DNA of 64,000 bases from Pseudomonas inefficax. Its GTDB lineage: Bacteria; Pseudomonadota; Gammaproteobacteria; Pseudomonadales; Pseudomonadaceae. Made by a program: the position numbers and the translations under genes. The stretch lies in the NCBI RefSeq assembly GCF_900277125.1, contig NZ_OPYN01000224.1, forward strand, positions 1 through 64,000. The letters are read 5' to 3'. Shown here in pieces: positions 31,303 through 41,045 of the stretch. The stretch's first letter is position 1. Every line of letters begins with the position of its first letter. The notes beneath the pieces are model-generated. The model saw only the letters and a program-made list of their open reading frames with translations, did no database searches and had not been told where the DNA came from.

Positions 31303-31409
31303 GTACCGGCCTCTTCGCGAGCCTGCCCGCTCCCACAGAGATAGCGTCGCTCTCAAGCCTGAGGCAGTACCTGTGGGAGCGGGCGAGCCCGCGAAGAGGC
31401 CGGCACAGG
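31303..31409. repeat. REP pair, type A
   Basis: Inverted REP units with arms GTACCGGCCTCTTCGCGAG/CGCGAAGAGGCCGGCAC, between the converging DedA-PAP2 and LON-domain genes. Confidence 0.9.
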
Positions 31410-31422
31410 CAGTGAAGGCTGA

Positions 31423-32013
31423 TCAGGCAAACAATTCACCCTGAATCCGCTCCAGCAGCTTCTGGATCTCGCCCAACCGCTCCTGTGGCGAGTCGAGGCT
31501 GAGCAAATCCAGCTTGTCCTCCTCCATGAACGGCAGCAGGTACGCCAGCTGGTTGGCCAACGCCTGGCGCCCGTCCACCGGGCGCGGCATGTCCAGGGCT
31601 TCGACCATCGGGTGCTCGCCCAGGGCCACCAGCAACGCCAGCAGATCTTCATCCACCTCGAGCAACGGGCTGTCCACCTGCTCCGGCAACCATTGCACCT
31701 GCCCTACCAGCAACTGGTCCTTCTGCACCTCGGTGCTATCCAGATTGAAGCGTCGCACACCTTCCACGCGGATACCCAGCAAGCCGTTATCCTGCTGCAC
31801 GAAGTCACGGATCACTGCCTCGCAGCCGATCGAGGCGACCACTGGCGGCGCCTTGCCAACCTGCTCGCCTTCCAGGATGCATACCACACCAAAACCTTCG
31901 CCCCGCTTCATGCAGCGCCCGATCATGTCCAGGTAGCGCGCCTCGAAAATCTGCAAATCGAGGAAACAACCAGGAAACAGCACGGTATTGAGAGGAAACA
32001 GCGGTAGCGTCAT
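31423..32013 (-). CDS. LON peptidase substrate-binding-domain protein
   Basis: 196 residues beginning MTLPLFPLNTVLFPGCFLDL, the typical N-terminal domain of Lon, with FEARYLDMIGRCMKRGEGFGVV. There is no ATPase or protease part, so it is a stand-alone LON domain; substrate unknown. ATG 32013 has GAGGAC 7 bases upstream. It lies 9 bases after lrgB on the same strand. Confidence 0.85.
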   Translation of the reverse strand: MTLPLFPLNTVLFPGCFLDLQIFEARYLDMIGRCMKRGEGFGVVCILEGEQVGKAPPVVASIGCEAVIRDFVQQDNGLLGIRVEGVRRFNLDSTEVQKDQLLVGQVQWLPEQVDSPLLEVDEDLLALLVALGEHPMVEALDMPRPVDGRQALANQLAYLLPFMEEDKLDLLSLDSPQERLGEIQKLLERIQGELFA

Positions 32014-32022
32014 CACAAGTCC

Positions 32023-32739
32023 TCAAGCCACCAGGCTGACCGCCAGCGGCAGGAATACCGCCGTGGCCACCCCCATCAGGCTCATCGCCAGCGCGGCAAA
32101 GGCGCCGCATTCGTCACTTTCCTGCAGGGCCACCGAAGTGCCCACCGCGTGTGCCGTCACGCCCAGCGACATGCCGCGCGCCTCGGGGCTATGCACGCCA
32201 AAACGGCTCAGCAGCGCCGGACCGAAGATTGCTCCGATCACCCCGGTAATCAACACGAACACCGCAGCCAGGGCCGCCACGCCGCCAATCTGCTCGGCCA
32301 CCAGCATGGCGATTGGCGAGGTCACCGACTTCGGCGCCATGGTCATGAGAATCATGTGCTCGGCACCGAACCACCAGCCCAGCAACAGGCAGCACAGCGT
32401 GGCGAACAGGCCTCCGACTACCAGCGTAGTAAATGTGGGCCAGAACAGCTGCCGGATACGCCGCAGGTTGAGGTAGAGCGGCACGGCCAGGGCCACGGTG
32501 GCAGGCCCCAGCAGGATGTTCATGATTTCGGTGCTCTTGCGGTATTCGCTGTAGTCGATGCCACACACCAGCAACACGCCGATCACCAGCAGCATCGATA
32601 CCAGTACCGGCTGCAGGAAGATCCAGCGGGTCTTCTCGTAGGCCGCCAGTACCACCTGGTAGGCCCCAAGCGTGATGCCGATACCGAACAACGGATGATG
32701 AACGACCGCATCCAGTGCGCCTTGCCAGTCGAGCATCAT
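32023..32739 (-). CDS. lrgB: LrgB/CidB family membrane protein
   Basis: 238 residues, mostly membrane helices, with the LrgB signatures EYRKSTEIMNILLGPATVALAVPLY, PKSVTSPIAMLVAEQIGG and GVTAHAVGTSVAL. Family proteins act with LrgA in holin-like control of autolysis or in metabolite export. The first ATG (32739) has GAGGAG 5 bases upstream and overlaps the end of lrgA. Confidence 0.9.
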   Translation of the reverse strand: MMLDWQGALDAVVHHPLFGIGITLGAYQVVLAAYEKTRWIFLQPVLVSMLLVIGVLLVCGIDYSEYRKSTEIMNILLGPATVALAVPLYLNLRRIRQLFWPTFTTLVVGGLFATLCCLLLGWWFGAEHMILMTMAPKSVTSPIAMLVAEQIGGVAALAAVFVLITGVIGAIFGPALLSRFGVHSPEARGMSLGVTAHAVGTSVALQESDECGAFAALAMSLMGVATAVFLPLAVSLVA

Positions 32740-33098
32740 GGCTGCTCCTCGCGTCGGCCCTGGCGGTGGATGAGCTTTTGCATCAACACGCCGACGAACA
32801 CCAGGGTCACAAGGCAGGAGATCAGCAAGGCACCGGCAATGGCCCAGAAGTCGGCGGCAATATCCTTGGCATACACCATCACCCCCACCGCTGGCGGCAC
32901 CAGCAACAGCGGCAGGTAACGCAGCAGGCTGCTGGCGGCCTCGTTCAGCGGCTTGCCCACCTCACCACGGGCCATGAGGAAGAACAACAGCAGCAACAGG
33001 CCGATGATCGGCCCCGGCAGAAACGGCACCAACAGGTGGTTGATTGCCGTCCCCAGCAGCTGGAACAGCACCAGCCAGGTCAAACCACGCAACAGCAT
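32736..33098 (-). CDS. lrgA: LrgA/CidA family holin-like protein
   Basis: 120 residues with about four helices; conserved LPGPIIGLLLLLFFL and LRYLPLLLVPPAVGVMVY. ATG 33098 has GGGAG 6 bases upstream; the ATG two codons earlier is too close to that site. Coupled to lrgB. Confidence 0.9.
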   Translation of the reverse strand: MLLRGLTWLVLFQLLGTAINHLLVPFLPGPIIGLLLLLFFLMARGEVGKPLNEAASSLLRYLPLLLVPPAVGVMVYAKDIAADFWAIAGALLISCLVTLVFVGVLMQKLIHRQGRREEQP

Positions 33099-33241
33099 AA
33101 GCATCTCCCTCGAGCATGGCCGCCATTATAAGCATGTGCCGCCACATACCGATATTCGTCGAAAAGCGCGCAACTTGACTGAAACGGTTCGTCGTGCTGA
33201 TCTTGCACTTTCGTACCAACTTACAACTCGGAGAGTCCGCG

Positions 33242-33697
33242 ATGCCCCATGTACCGGTTACAGAGCTTTCGCAGTACGTTGGTAAGGAACTGGGCCACTC
33301 GGCCTGGCTGAAGATCGACCAGCAGCGCATCAACCTGTTCGCCGAAGCAACGGGAGATTTCCAGTTCATCCACGTCGACCCCGAAAAGGCGGCAAAGACC
33401 CCGTTTGGCAGCACGATCGCCCACGGTTTCCTGACGTTGTCGCTGATTCCGAAGCTGATCGAGGACATCCTGGTCCTTCCGGAAGGGCTGAAGATGGTGG
33501 TGAACTATGGCCTGGACAGCGTGCGGTTCATCCAGCCGGTCAAGGTCGACAGCCAGGTCCGGCTCAAGGTGGATCTGGCCGAGGTGACGGAGAAGAGGCC
33601 GGGGCAGTGGTTGCTCAAGGCGATTGCCACGCTGGAGATCGATGGTGAAGAGAAGCCTGCTTATATAGCTGAGTCGCTTTCGCTCTGTTTTGTCTGA
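33242..33697 (+). CDS. MaoC-like dehydratase/hydratase
   Basis: 151-residue hot-dog protein with the R-hydratase motif: DFQFIHVDPEKAAKTPFGSTIAHGF, where the Asp/His pair is catalytic. Probably hydrates an enoyl-CoA or enoyl-ACP; substrate unknown. ATG 33242 follows CTCGGAGAGTCCGCG. Monocistronic, followed by a type B repeat. Confidence 0.88.
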   Translation: MPHVPVTELSQYVGKELGHSAWLKIDQQRINLFAEATGDFQFIHVDPEKAAKTPFGSTIAHGFLTLSLIPKLIEDILVLPEGLKMVVNYGLDSVRFIQPVKVDSQVRLKVDLAEVTEKRPGQWLLKAIATLEIDGEEKPAYIAESLSLCFV

Positions 33698-33708
33698 TGC
33701 ATTCTGAG

Positions 33709-33810
33709 GGCGCTTCGCGCCCTATTCGCAGCACAAGGCTGCTCCTACCGGGGTATGCGACCTCCTGTAGGAGCAGCCTTGTGCTGCGAATGGGCTGCAA
33801 AGCAGCCCCG
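33709..33810. repeat. REP-like inverted repeat, type B
   Basis: TATTCGCAGCACAAGGCTGCTCCTACC facing CTGTAGGAGCAGCCTTGTGCTGCGAATGGG, flanked by GGGCTGCAAAGCAGCCC. A sequence variant of the element at 16386 (CAGCACAAGGCTGC versus GCGACACAAGGCCGC), with both arms changed together. Confidence 0.85.
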
Positions 33811-33895
33811 ATCCACAAATCCCCCGCACTCGCGTAAACTGCCAGCCTTCGCGCAGCCTTGGGCTGCCCCTGTCGATTTACCAAAGGTGCCCGCC

Positions 33896-34774
33896 ATGCC
33901 CTGGCTGCAAGTACGCCTGGCCATCAGCCCGGAACAAGCCGAAACCTACGAAGACGCCCTGCTCGAAGTGGGTGCCGTCTCGGTCACGTTCATGGATGCC
34001 GAGGATCAACCGATCTTCGAACCAGACCTCAACACCACTCCGCTGTGGTCGCATACCCACCTGCTGGCCCTGTTCGAGGCCGATGCCGAGCCCGAGCAGG
34101 TGTTCTCCCACCTGCGCCTGCTGACTGGCGCCGAGCTGCCCGAGCACCAGGCCGAGGTGATCGAGGACCAGGATTGGGAACGTAGCTGGATGGACAACTT
34201 CCAGCCGATGCGCTTCGGCCGCCGCCTGTGGATCGTGCCCAGCTGGCACGAGGCCCCGGAACAGGACGCGGTGAACCTGCTGCTCGACCCAGGCCTGGCG
34301 TTCGGTACCGGCACGCACCCCACCACTGCCCTGTGCCTGGAATGGCTCGACGGCCAGCAGCTCGAAGGCACCCAGGTGCTGGACTTCGGCTGCGGTTCGG
34401 GCATCCTGGCCATCGCCGCGCTGCTGCTGGGCGCCCGTGAGGCGGTCGGTACCGATATCGACGTGCAGGCGATCGAGGCTTCGCGCGACAACGCCCAGCG
34501 CAACGGCATCGCCGACGAGAAGCTGGCGCTGTACCTGCCCGAGAACATGCCGACCATGCAGGCCGATGTACTGGTCGCCAACATCCTCGCCGGCCCGCTG
34601 GTGTCGCTGGCACCGCAACTGTCCGGCCTGGTCCGCCCAGGTGGCCTGCTGGCGCTGTCGGGTATCCTCGCCGAGCAAGGTGAGGAAGTTGCCGCCGCGT
34701 ATGCCGCCGACTTCGAGCTGGACCCGATCGTCGTGCGCGACGGCTGGGTGCGCATCAGTGGTCGCCGCCGTTAA
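33896..34774 (+). CDS. prmA: Ribosomal protein L11 methyltransferase
   Basis: 292 residues. N-terminal substrate-recognition domain, then the class I SAM fold: [40 protein letters not shown] and [12 protein letters not shown] (NxxxxPL catalytic motif). ATG 33896 gives [11 protein letters not shown]. Next gene 42 bases downstream. Confidence 0.96.
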   Translation: MPWLQVRLAISPEQAETYEDALLEVGAVSVTFMDAEDQPIFEPDLNTTPLWSHTHLLALFEADAEPEQVFSHLRLLTGAELPEHQAEVIEDQDWERSWMDNFQPMRFGRRLWIVPSWHEAPEQDAVNLLLDPGLAFGTGTHPTTALCLEWLDGQQLEGTQVLDFGCGSGILAIAALLLGAREAVGTDIDVQAIEASRDNAQRNGIADEKLALYLPENMPTMQADVLVANILAGPLVSLAPQLSGLVRPGGLLALSGILAEQGEEVAAAYAADFELDPIVVRDGWVRISGRRR

Positions 34775-34816
34775 GCAGGCCTAGAATACTTTTCTGCACA
34801 GCTCCCGGATCGCCGC

Positions 34817-36187
34817 ATGACCGACAGTTTCGTCACCCAGTGCCCGCATTGCCAGACCAGCTTTCGCGTCACCCATCACCAGTTGAGTGTGGCCCGCGGC
34901 GTAGTGCGCTGCGGCCACTGCTTGCAGGTGTTCAACGCCGCCAGGCAGCTGCTGGAGCAGAACCGCGCCAGCGGAGCCAGCGCCCCTGCGGTGACGGCGC
35001 CGATGCCAGCTGCCCCTGCCGAGCCGCCGGTCGAGGCGATCGAACCGGCGATCGAACCCGAGCCTGTCGCCAGCGCGCCGGGCATCACCCCGGACGAGGA
35101 CTGGGCACTTACCTCCCAGGCGCTGGAAGCGCTAGATCTCGACATGGAGCTGGAGCGCCTGGAACGCCGCGGCCAACCGGCCACGGCTCGCCCGGCAAGC
35201 CAGGATGACGGCTTGCAGGCGCGGCGTGACGAACTGCACCCGGACGAACATGCCGACGACCTGTTCGGTACGGCTACCGATGAGCCGTTCGAACCGCAAC
35301 CGGAGATTGAACCCGCACCCGTGCTGCGGGAGCCGGAGCCCCTGGAGCTGAATCTGGAACCCGCGCCTGGCGAGCGTACCGAGCCGACATTAAGCGGCAA
35401 TCTGGACCTGGACATCGACGACGAGCCGCCGGTACGCCATGCCGCCGAAATCGCTGACCACCCTGAATTCGACGAACCGCTGAGAGCCAGCGATGATGAA
35501 GCCCCCATACTGGGCCTGAGCGCCCGCGATGACGAGCCGCTGGAGCTGCGCCTGTCAGCGCGCGATGACGAGCCTGTCGAGCCGCTACCCGGCGAACGCC
35601 TGGAACCAGGCCTTGCCGGCAAAGCCGAGCGCCCGGCGCGCAAGGAGCCGCTGGTCGACGTGGTCGACGACCCGCTGCAGCTGGGCTGGGAAAAGCCCGC
35701 ACCCAACTGGGGCAAGCGCCTGTTGTGGGGCTTCCTGACACTGCTGGCCGCTGGCTTGCTGGCGTTCCAGTACGTGTGGTTCCATTTCGACGAAATGGCC
35801 CGCCAGGACCAATATCGGCCGCTCTTCCAGCAAGTCTGCCCGCTGGTCGGCTGCGAGGTGCCGACCCGTGTCGATATCGCCCGAATCAAGAGCAGCAACC
35901 TGGTGGTACGCAGCCACCCGGACTTCAAGGGCGCGCTGATCGTCGATGCGATCATCTACAACCGCGCGCCGTTCGCCCAGCCTTTCCCGCTGCTGGAGCT
36001 GCGCTTCGCCGATCTCAACGGCCAGCTGATCGCCAGCCGGCGCTTCAAGCCCAGCGAGTACCTGTCGGGCGAACTGGCCGGACGTGGCGAAATGCCCAGC
36101 CAGACTCCGATCCATATCGCCCTGGACATCCTCGACCCGGGGCCAAAGGCAGTGAACTACAGCCTGAGCTTCCGTTCGCCGGAATAG
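34817..36187 (+). CDS. Zinc-ribbon DUF3426 membrane protein
   Basis: 456 residues. The N-terminal MJ0042-type zinc finger has four cysteines (CPHCQTSFRV and RCGHCLQVFNA). An acidic, Pro/Glu-rich low-complexity linker of about 230 residues contains a duplicated LSARDDEP segment. One membrane helix follows (LLWGFLTLLAAGLLAFQYVWF, near 305), then a periplasmic DUF3426 domain (NLVVRSHPDFKGALIVDAI). Function unknown; conserved next to prmA in pseudomonads. Confidence 0.85.
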   Translation: MTDSFVTQCPHCQTSFRVTHHQLSVARGVVRCGHCLQVFNAARQLLEQNRASGASAPAVTAPMPAAPAEPPVEAIEPAIEPEPVASAPGITPDEDWALTSQALEALDLDMELERLERRGQPATARPASQDDGLQARRDELHPDEHADDLFGTATDEPFEPQPEIEPAPVLREPEPLELNLEPAPGERTEPTLSGNLDLDIDDEPPVRHAAEIADHPEFDEPLRASDDEAPILGLSARDDEPLELRLSARDDEPVEPLPGERLEPGLAGKAERPARKEPLVDVVDDPLQLGWEKPAPNWGKRLLWGFLTLLAAGLLAFQYVWFHFDEMARQDQYRPLFQQVCPLVGCEVPTRVDIARIKSSNLVVRSHPDFKGALIVDAIIYNRAPFAQPFPLLELRFADLNGQLIASRRFKPSEYLSGELAGRGEMPSQTPIHIALDILDPGPKAVNYSLSFRSPE

Positions 36188-36195
36188 CCACCAAC

Positions 36196-36283
36196 CCTGT
36201 GGGAGCGGGCGTGCCCGCGAACACGGGCGAAGCCCGTGCCATCCATTGCGCCGCCTGCTTCGCGGGCACGCCCGCTCCTACAG
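36196..36283. repeat. Composite REP pair with inner hairpin, opposite orientation
   Basis: Same element as at 14646 and 54391 but inverted. Its inner hairpin (36222-36238, CACGGGCGAAGCCCGTG) differs from theirs by a compensatory base-pair exchange. Confidence 0.9.
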
Positions 36284-36362
36284 GGGCCGCGCAAGGTCCT
36301 GGGGCCTCATCCGTACCAAAAGTCATAAGCCGACAACTGTTCAGATTTTATCCAAATCCATC

Positions 36363-36391
36363 TTTATCCGGTCATCGAGAGCGGGTATCAT
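36363..36391 (+). promoter_or_regulatory. Possible sigma-70 promoter for dusB-fis
   Basis: TTTATC, 17 bases, TATCAT, about 50 bases before the dusB ATG. The -35 match is modest. Confidence 0.4.
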
Positions 36392-36441
36392 GCCAACCCT
36401 TTTTCGAACTCCAAGATTCGGCCCCACAACAGGGATCACCT

Positions 36442-37455
36442 ATGTCGGCGGTACGCATCGGCCCATACACACTACGTAACAACCTGATCCTCGCGCCCAT
36501 GGCCGGGGTCACGGATCAGCCTTTCCGTACACTTTGCCAGCGCCTGGGTGCCGGCATGGTGGTGTCGGAAATGGTCTCCAGCGACATGAGCCTGTGGAAC
36601 AGCCGCAAGTCGAGCCTGCGCCGCATCCATGAAGGTGATCCCGAGCCACGCTCGGTGCAGATCGCCGGTGGTGATGCGCAGATGATGGCAGCGGCGGCGA
36701 AGGCCAACGTCGAAGCAGGTGCCCAGATCATTGATATCAACATGGGCTGCCCGGCAAAAAAAGTCTGCAACAAAGCCGCAGGCTCTGCTTTATTGAGAGA
36801 TGAAGCCTTGGTCAGCGAGATTCTCCACGCCGTGGTCGGCGCCGTGGACGTTCCGGTGACCCTGAAGATCCGCACCGGTTGGGACCGGGCGAACAAGAAC
36901 GGCCTGAACGTGGCGAGGATCGCCGAGCAGGCCGGCATCCAGGCGCTGGCGGTGCATGGCCGCACACGCGCCGACCTGTACACCGGCGAAGCCGAATACG
37001 ACACCATCGCTGCCATCAAGCAGGCGGTGTCGATCCCGGTTTTCGCCAACGGCGATATCACCTCGCCAGAAAAGGCCCGGGCGGTGCTGGACGCCACCGG
37101 GGTCGATGGCCTGTTGATCGGCCGTGCCGCCCAGGGGCGGCCATGGATCTTTCGCGAGATCGAGCATTACCTGCGCACTGGCGAACACCTGCCAGCGCCG
37201 CAGCTGGACGAAGTGGAACGCATCCTGCTGGAGCACCTGGCCGCGCTGCATGCCTTCTATGGCGATGTGATGGGCGTACGTATCGCCCGCAAGCACGTTG
37301 GCTGGTACCTGGCAACACGACCCGGCGGCAAGGAGTTTCGCTCCCGGTTCAACGCTTTGGAAGACACACAAGCGCAGTGCGCCAACGTTCGCGCGTTTTT
37401 CAGCGAACGTCGACAGAGCCTTGAGACAGAGGACGGACAAGGGGTGGCCGCATGA
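36442..37455 (+). CDS. dusB: tRNA-dihydrouridine synthase B
   Basis: FMN enzyme reducing uridine in tRNA. 337 residues, [14 protein letters not shown] at the N-terminus and the catalytic Cys in [22 protein letters not shown] 36442 follows AGGGATCACCT. It overlaps fis by 4 bases (ATGA), the conserved dusB-fis operon. Confidence 0.95.
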   Translation: MSAVRIGPYTLRNNLILAPMAGVTDQPFRTLCQRLGAGMVVSEMVSSDMSLWNSRKSSLRRIHEGDPEPRSVQIAGGDAQMMAAAAKANVEAGAQIIDINMGCPAKKVCNKAAGSALLRDEALVSEILHAVVGAVDVPVTLKIRTGWDRANKNGLNVARIAEQAGIQALAVHGRTRADLYTGEAEYDTIAAIKQAVSIPVFANGDITSPEKARAVLDATGVDGLLIGRAAQGRPWIFREIEHYLRTGEHLPAPQLDEVERILLEHLAALHAFYGDVMGVRIARKHVGWYLATRPGGKEFRSRFNALEDTQAQCANVRAFFSERRQSLETEDGQGVAA

Positions 37456-37772
37456 CGATGATGACCGAGACATTTGTGAGTGGAACAACGCCCGTGAGCG
37501 ACAACGCCAACCTGAAACAGCACCTCAACACGCCGAGCGAAGAGGGCCAGACCCTTCGCGACAGCGTCGAGAAGGCGCTGCACAACTACTTCGCCCACCT
37601 GGAAGGCGCGACCGTGACGGACGTGTACAACCTGGTGCTCTCCGAAGTCGAGGCGCCCCTGCTCGAAAGCGTGATGAACTACGTGAAGGGCAACCAGACC
37701 AAGGCCAGCGAGATGCTCGGGCTGAACCGAGGTACCCTGCGCAAGAAGCTCAAGCAGTACGACTTGTTGTAA
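37452..37772 (+). CDS. fis: Nucleoid protein Fis
   Basis: 106-residue DNA-bending regulator of rRNA promoters, recombination and growth phase. C-terminal helix-turn-helix [22 protein letters not shown] is intact. An in-frame alternative ATG lies three codons later. The operon ends at the terminator at 37790. Confidence 0.96.
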   Translation: MTMMTETFVSGTTPVSDNANLKQHLNTPSEEGQTLRDSVEKALHNYFAHLEGATVTDVYNLVLSEVEAPLLESVMNYVKGNQTKASEMLGLNRGTLRKKLKQYDLL

Positions 37773-37789
37773 GCCAGAATCCCAACCAG

Positions 37790-37823
37790 AAAAGGCGGCT
37801 CCCTGAACAGAGGCGCCTTTTTT
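37790..37823 (+). terminator. Intrinsic terminator after fis
   Basis: AAAAGGCGGCTC-CCTGAACA-GAGGCGCCTTTTTT: 12-base arms with one mismatch, then a T6 run, 17 bases after the fis stop. Confidence 0.85.
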
Positions 37824-37853
37824 GCTGACTCCACCGCGTTATTGGAACCCGAA

Positions 37854-39461
37854 ATGACCGACCAGACTACCCGCCTGCCAGTCCGCCGCGCCCTGATCAG
37901 CGTCTCCGACAAGACCGGTATCCTCGAATTCGCCCGTGAGCTGCAGCAGCTCGGTGTCGAGATCCTGTCCACCGGCGGCACCTACAAGCTGCTCAAGGAC
38001 AACGGCGTCAACGCGGTGGAAGTGGCCGACTACACCGGCTTCGCCGAAATGATGGATGGCCGGGTCAAGACCCTGCACCCAAAAATCCACGGTGGCATCC
38101 TCGGCCGTCGCGGCACCGACGACGCCATCATGAACGAGCACGGCATCAAGCCGATCGACCTGGTAGCGGTCAACCTGTACCCGTTCGAAGCGACCATCTC
38201 CAAGCCTGGCTGTGACCTGCCGACCGCCATCGAGAACATCGACATCGGCGGCCCGACCATGGTCCGTTCAGCTGCCAAGAACCACAAGGACGTGGCCATC
38301 GTGGTCAACGCCAGCGACTACGCCGGTATCGTCGAAGGCCTCAAGGCCGGTGGCCTGACCTACGCCCAGCGCTTCGACCTGATGCTCAAGGCGTTCGAAC
38401 ACACCGCTGCCTACGACGGCATGATCGCCAACTACATGGGCACCATCGACCAGGCCAAAGAGACCCTGAGCACTGAAGGCCGCAGCGAGTTCCCGCGCAC
38501 CTTCAACAGCCAGTTCGTCAAGGCCCAGGAAATGCGCTACGGCGAGAACCCGCACCAGAGCGCGGCGTTCTACGTAGAAGCGAAGAAAGGCGAAGCCAGC
38601 GTTTCCACCGCTATTCAGCTGCAGGGCAAGGAACTGTCGTTCAACAACGTTGCCGACACCGACGCCGCACTGGAGTGCGTGAAGAGCTTCGTCAAGCCGG
38701 CCTGCGTTATCGTCAAGCACGCCAACCCGTGCGGCGTGGCCGTGGTACCTGAGGACGAAGGCGGCATCCGCAAGGCCTACGACCTGGCCTACGCCACCGA
38801 CACCGAGTCGGCGTTCGGCGGCATCATCGCCTTCAACCGCGAACTGGACGGCGAAACCGCCAAGGCCATCGTCGACCGCCAGTTCGTCGAAGTGATCATC
38901 GCCCCGAAAATCTCCCAGGCCGCGCGCGACGTGGTTGCCGCCAAGCAGAACGTACGCCTGCTGGAGTGCGGCGAGTGGCCAGCCGAGCGCGCAGCCGGTT
39001 GGGACTTCAAGCGTGTCAACGGTGGCCTGCTGGTACAAAGCCGCGATATCGGCATGATCACTGCCGATGACCTGAAGATCGTCACCAAGCGTGCGCCGAC
39101 CGAGCAAGAGATCCACGACCTGGTGTTTGCCTGGAAAGTGGCCAAGTTCGTCAAGTCCAACGCCATTGTCTACGCCAAGCAGCGCCAGACCATCGGCGTC
39201 GGCGCCGGCCAGATGAGCCGCGTCAACTCCGCGCGCATTGCTGCAATCAAGGCCGAGCATGCCGGCCTGCAAGTGCAGGGCGCAGTCATGGCGTCGGATG
39301 CGTTCTTCCCGTTCCGCGACGGCATCGACAATGCGGCTAAAGTAGGTATCAGCGCCGTGATCCAGCCGGGTGGTTCGATGCGTGATGCCGAGGTGATTGC
39401 TGCCGCTGACGAAGCCGGCATCGCCATGGTCTTCACCGGAATGCGCCACTTCCGCCACTAA
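37854..39461 (+). CDS. purH: AICAR transformylase/IMP cyclohydrolase
   Basis: Last two steps of IMP synthesis. 535 residues: MGS-like cyclohydrolase domain (about 1-200, [40 protein letters not shown]) and AICAR transformylase ([23 protein letters not shown]). ATG 37854 is preferred to an upstream TTG (37842). It is followed by a REP and purD. Confidence 0.97.
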   Translation: MTDQTTRLPVRRALISVSDKTGILEFARELQQLGVEILSTGGTYKLLKDNGVNAVEVADYTGFAEMMDGRVKTLHPKIHGGILGRRGTDDAIMNEHGIKPIDLVAVNLYPFEATISKPGCDLPTAIENIDIGGPTMVRSAAKNHKDVAIVVNASDYAGIVEGLKAGGLTYAQRFDLMLKAFEHTAAYDGMIANYMGTIDQAKETLSTEGRSEFPRTFNSQFVKAQEMRYGENPHQSAAFYVEAKKGEASVSTAIQLQGKELSFNNVADTDAALECVKSFVKPACVIVKHANPCGVAVVPEDEGGIRKAYDLAYATDTESAFGGIIAFNRELDGETAKAIVDRQFVEVIIAPKISQAARDVVAAKQNVRLLECGEWPAERAAGWDFKRVNGGLLVQSRDIGMITADDLKIVTKRAPTEQEIHDLVFAWKVAKFVKSNAIVYAKQRQTIGVGAGQMSRVNSARIAAIKAEHAGLQVQGAVMASDAFFPFRDGIDNAAKVGISAVIQPGGSMRDAEVIAAADEAGIAMVFTGMRHFRH

Positions 39462-39489
39462 TTACGCGGATCCCGGGCAGGCGGCGATC

Positions 39490-39563
39490 CTGTGGGAGCG
39501 GGCGTGCCCGCGAATACGATGGTGCATGCACCGCCGCATTCGCGGGCACGCCCGCTCCCACAG
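39490..39563. repeat. REP pair, type A, short spacer
   Basis: CTGTGGGAGCGGGCGTGCCCGCGAAT and its exact complement separated by about 22 bases, between purH and purD on the same strand. It could uncouple expression of the two genes. Confidence 0.9.
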
Positions 39564-39606
39564 AGTTCGCCGTAAGCCTCAGGATCACCTGAATCGAGGT
39601 TTTGAC

Positions 39607-40902
39607 ATGAAAGTTTTGATCATCGGCAGCGGCGGCCGTGAGCACGCCCTGGCCTGGAAAGTCGCCCAGGACCCACGCGTCGAGAAAGTCTTCGTTGCAC
39701 CGGGCAACGCCGGCACCGCCATTGAAGCCAAGTGCGAGAACGTTGCCATCGATGTGTGCGCCCTGGAGCAACTGGCTGACTTCGCCGAGAAGAACGTCGA
39801 CCTGACCATCGTCGGCCCGGAAGCCCCCCTGGTCATCGGTGTGGTCGACCTGTTCCGCAGCCGCGGCCTGGACTGCTTCGGTCCGACCAAGGGCGCGGCC
39901 CAGCTGGAAGGTTCCAAAGCCTTCACCAAGGATTTCCTGGCGCGTCACAAGATCCCGACCGCCGACTACCAGAACTTCACCGAAATCGAGCCAGCGCTGG
40001 CCTACCTGCAGGAAAAAGGCGCGCCGATCGTGATCAAGGCCGACGGCCTGGCCGCGGGCAAGGGCGTGATCGTCGCCATGACCCTGGAAGAAGCCGAAGC
40101 CGCCGTGCGTGACATGCTGGCCGGCAACGCCTTCGGCGATGCAGGTTCCCGCGTGGTCATCGAGGAGTTCCTCGACGGCGAGGAAGCCAGCTTCATCGTC
40201 ATGGTCGACGGCCAGAACGTGCTGCCCATGGCCACCAGCCAGGACCACAAGCGCGTCGGCGACCAGGACACCGGCCCGAACACCGGCGGCATGGGTGCCT
40301 ACTCCCCTGCCCCGGTAGTCACCGCCGAAGTGCACCAGCGCGTGATGGACCAGGTGATCTGGCCGACCGTGCGCGGCATGGCCGAGGAAGGCAACGTCTA
40401 CACCGGCTTCCTCTACGCCGGCCTGATGATCGACAAGGCGGGCAACCCCAAGGTCATCGAGTTCAACTGCCGCTTCGGCGACCCGGAGACCCAGCCGGTC
40501 ATGCTGCGCCTGGAGTCGAGCCTGGTGCTGCTGGTCGAGGCAGCCTTCGCCAAGGCACTGGACAAGGTCGAAGCACAGTGGGACCCGCGCCCGAGCCTGG
40601 GCGTTGTGCTGGCTGCCGGCGGTTACCCGGGCGACTACGCCAAGGGTGACGTGATCAACGGCCTGGACGCTGCCGCGAAAATCGAAGGCAAGGTGTTCCA
40701 TGCCGGTACCGCACTCAAGGATGGCAAGGTGACCACCAACGGTGGGCGTGTGCTGTGTGCTACCGCCATGGGCAGCACTGTTGCCGACGCGCAGCAGCAG
40801 GCTTACCGCCTTGCCAAGGAAGTAAGCTGGAACGGCAGCTTCTACCGCACCGACATCGGCTACCGGGCCATCGCCCGCGAACGCGGTGAGCACCAGCAGT
40901 AA
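39607..40902 (+). CDS. purD: Phosphoribosylamine-glycine ligase
   Basis: ATP-grasp enzyme making GAR. 431 residues; MKVLIIGSGGREHALAWK, GPEAPLVIGVVDLF, VIKADGLAAGKGVIVA and EFNCRFGDPETQ are typical. ATG 39607 follows GAGG-containing sequence. Purine genes purH and purD are together as in other pseudomonads. Confidence 0.97.
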   Translation: MKVLIIGSGGREHALAWKVAQDPRVEKVFVAPGNAGTAIEAKCENVAIDVCALEQLADFAEKNVDLTIVGPEAPLVIGVVDLFRSRGLDCFGPTKGAAQLEGSKAFTKDFLARHKIPTADYQNFTEIEPALAYLQEKGAPIVIKADGLAAGKGVIVAMTLEEAEAAVRDMLAGNAFGDAGSRVVIEEFLDGEEASFIVMVDGQNVLPMATSQDHKRVGDQDTGPNTGGMGAYSPAPVVTAEVHQRVMDQVIWPTVRGMAEEGNVYTGFLYAGLMIDKAGNPKVIEFNCRFGDPETQPVMLRLESSLVLLVEAAFAKALDKVEAQWDPRPSLGVVLAAGGYPGDYAKGDVINGLDAAAKIEGKVFHAGTALKDGKVTTNGGRVLCATAMGSTVADAQQQAYRLAKEVSWNGSFYRTDIGYRAIARERGEHQQ

Positions 40903-40963
40903 GTGGTACCGGACTGCCGCAGCGCGCCCAGCATCTTGCGCCTGCGGCATCCGGCTCGTCGAC

Positions 40964-40981
40964 AGGGCCCCGAGGGGCCTT
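40964..40981 (+). terminator. Weak terminator candidate after purD
   Basis: AGGGCCCCGAGGGGCCTT inverted repeat about 60 bases after the purD stop. Only a mixed TTGCCTT follows, so the call is tentative. Confidence 0.3.
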
Positions 40982-41045
40982 GCCTTCGACTTGGCGCGCC
41001 GCGCATAGTTAATACCCGGCACCTTGGCTAAGAAGGGATCTCGTA

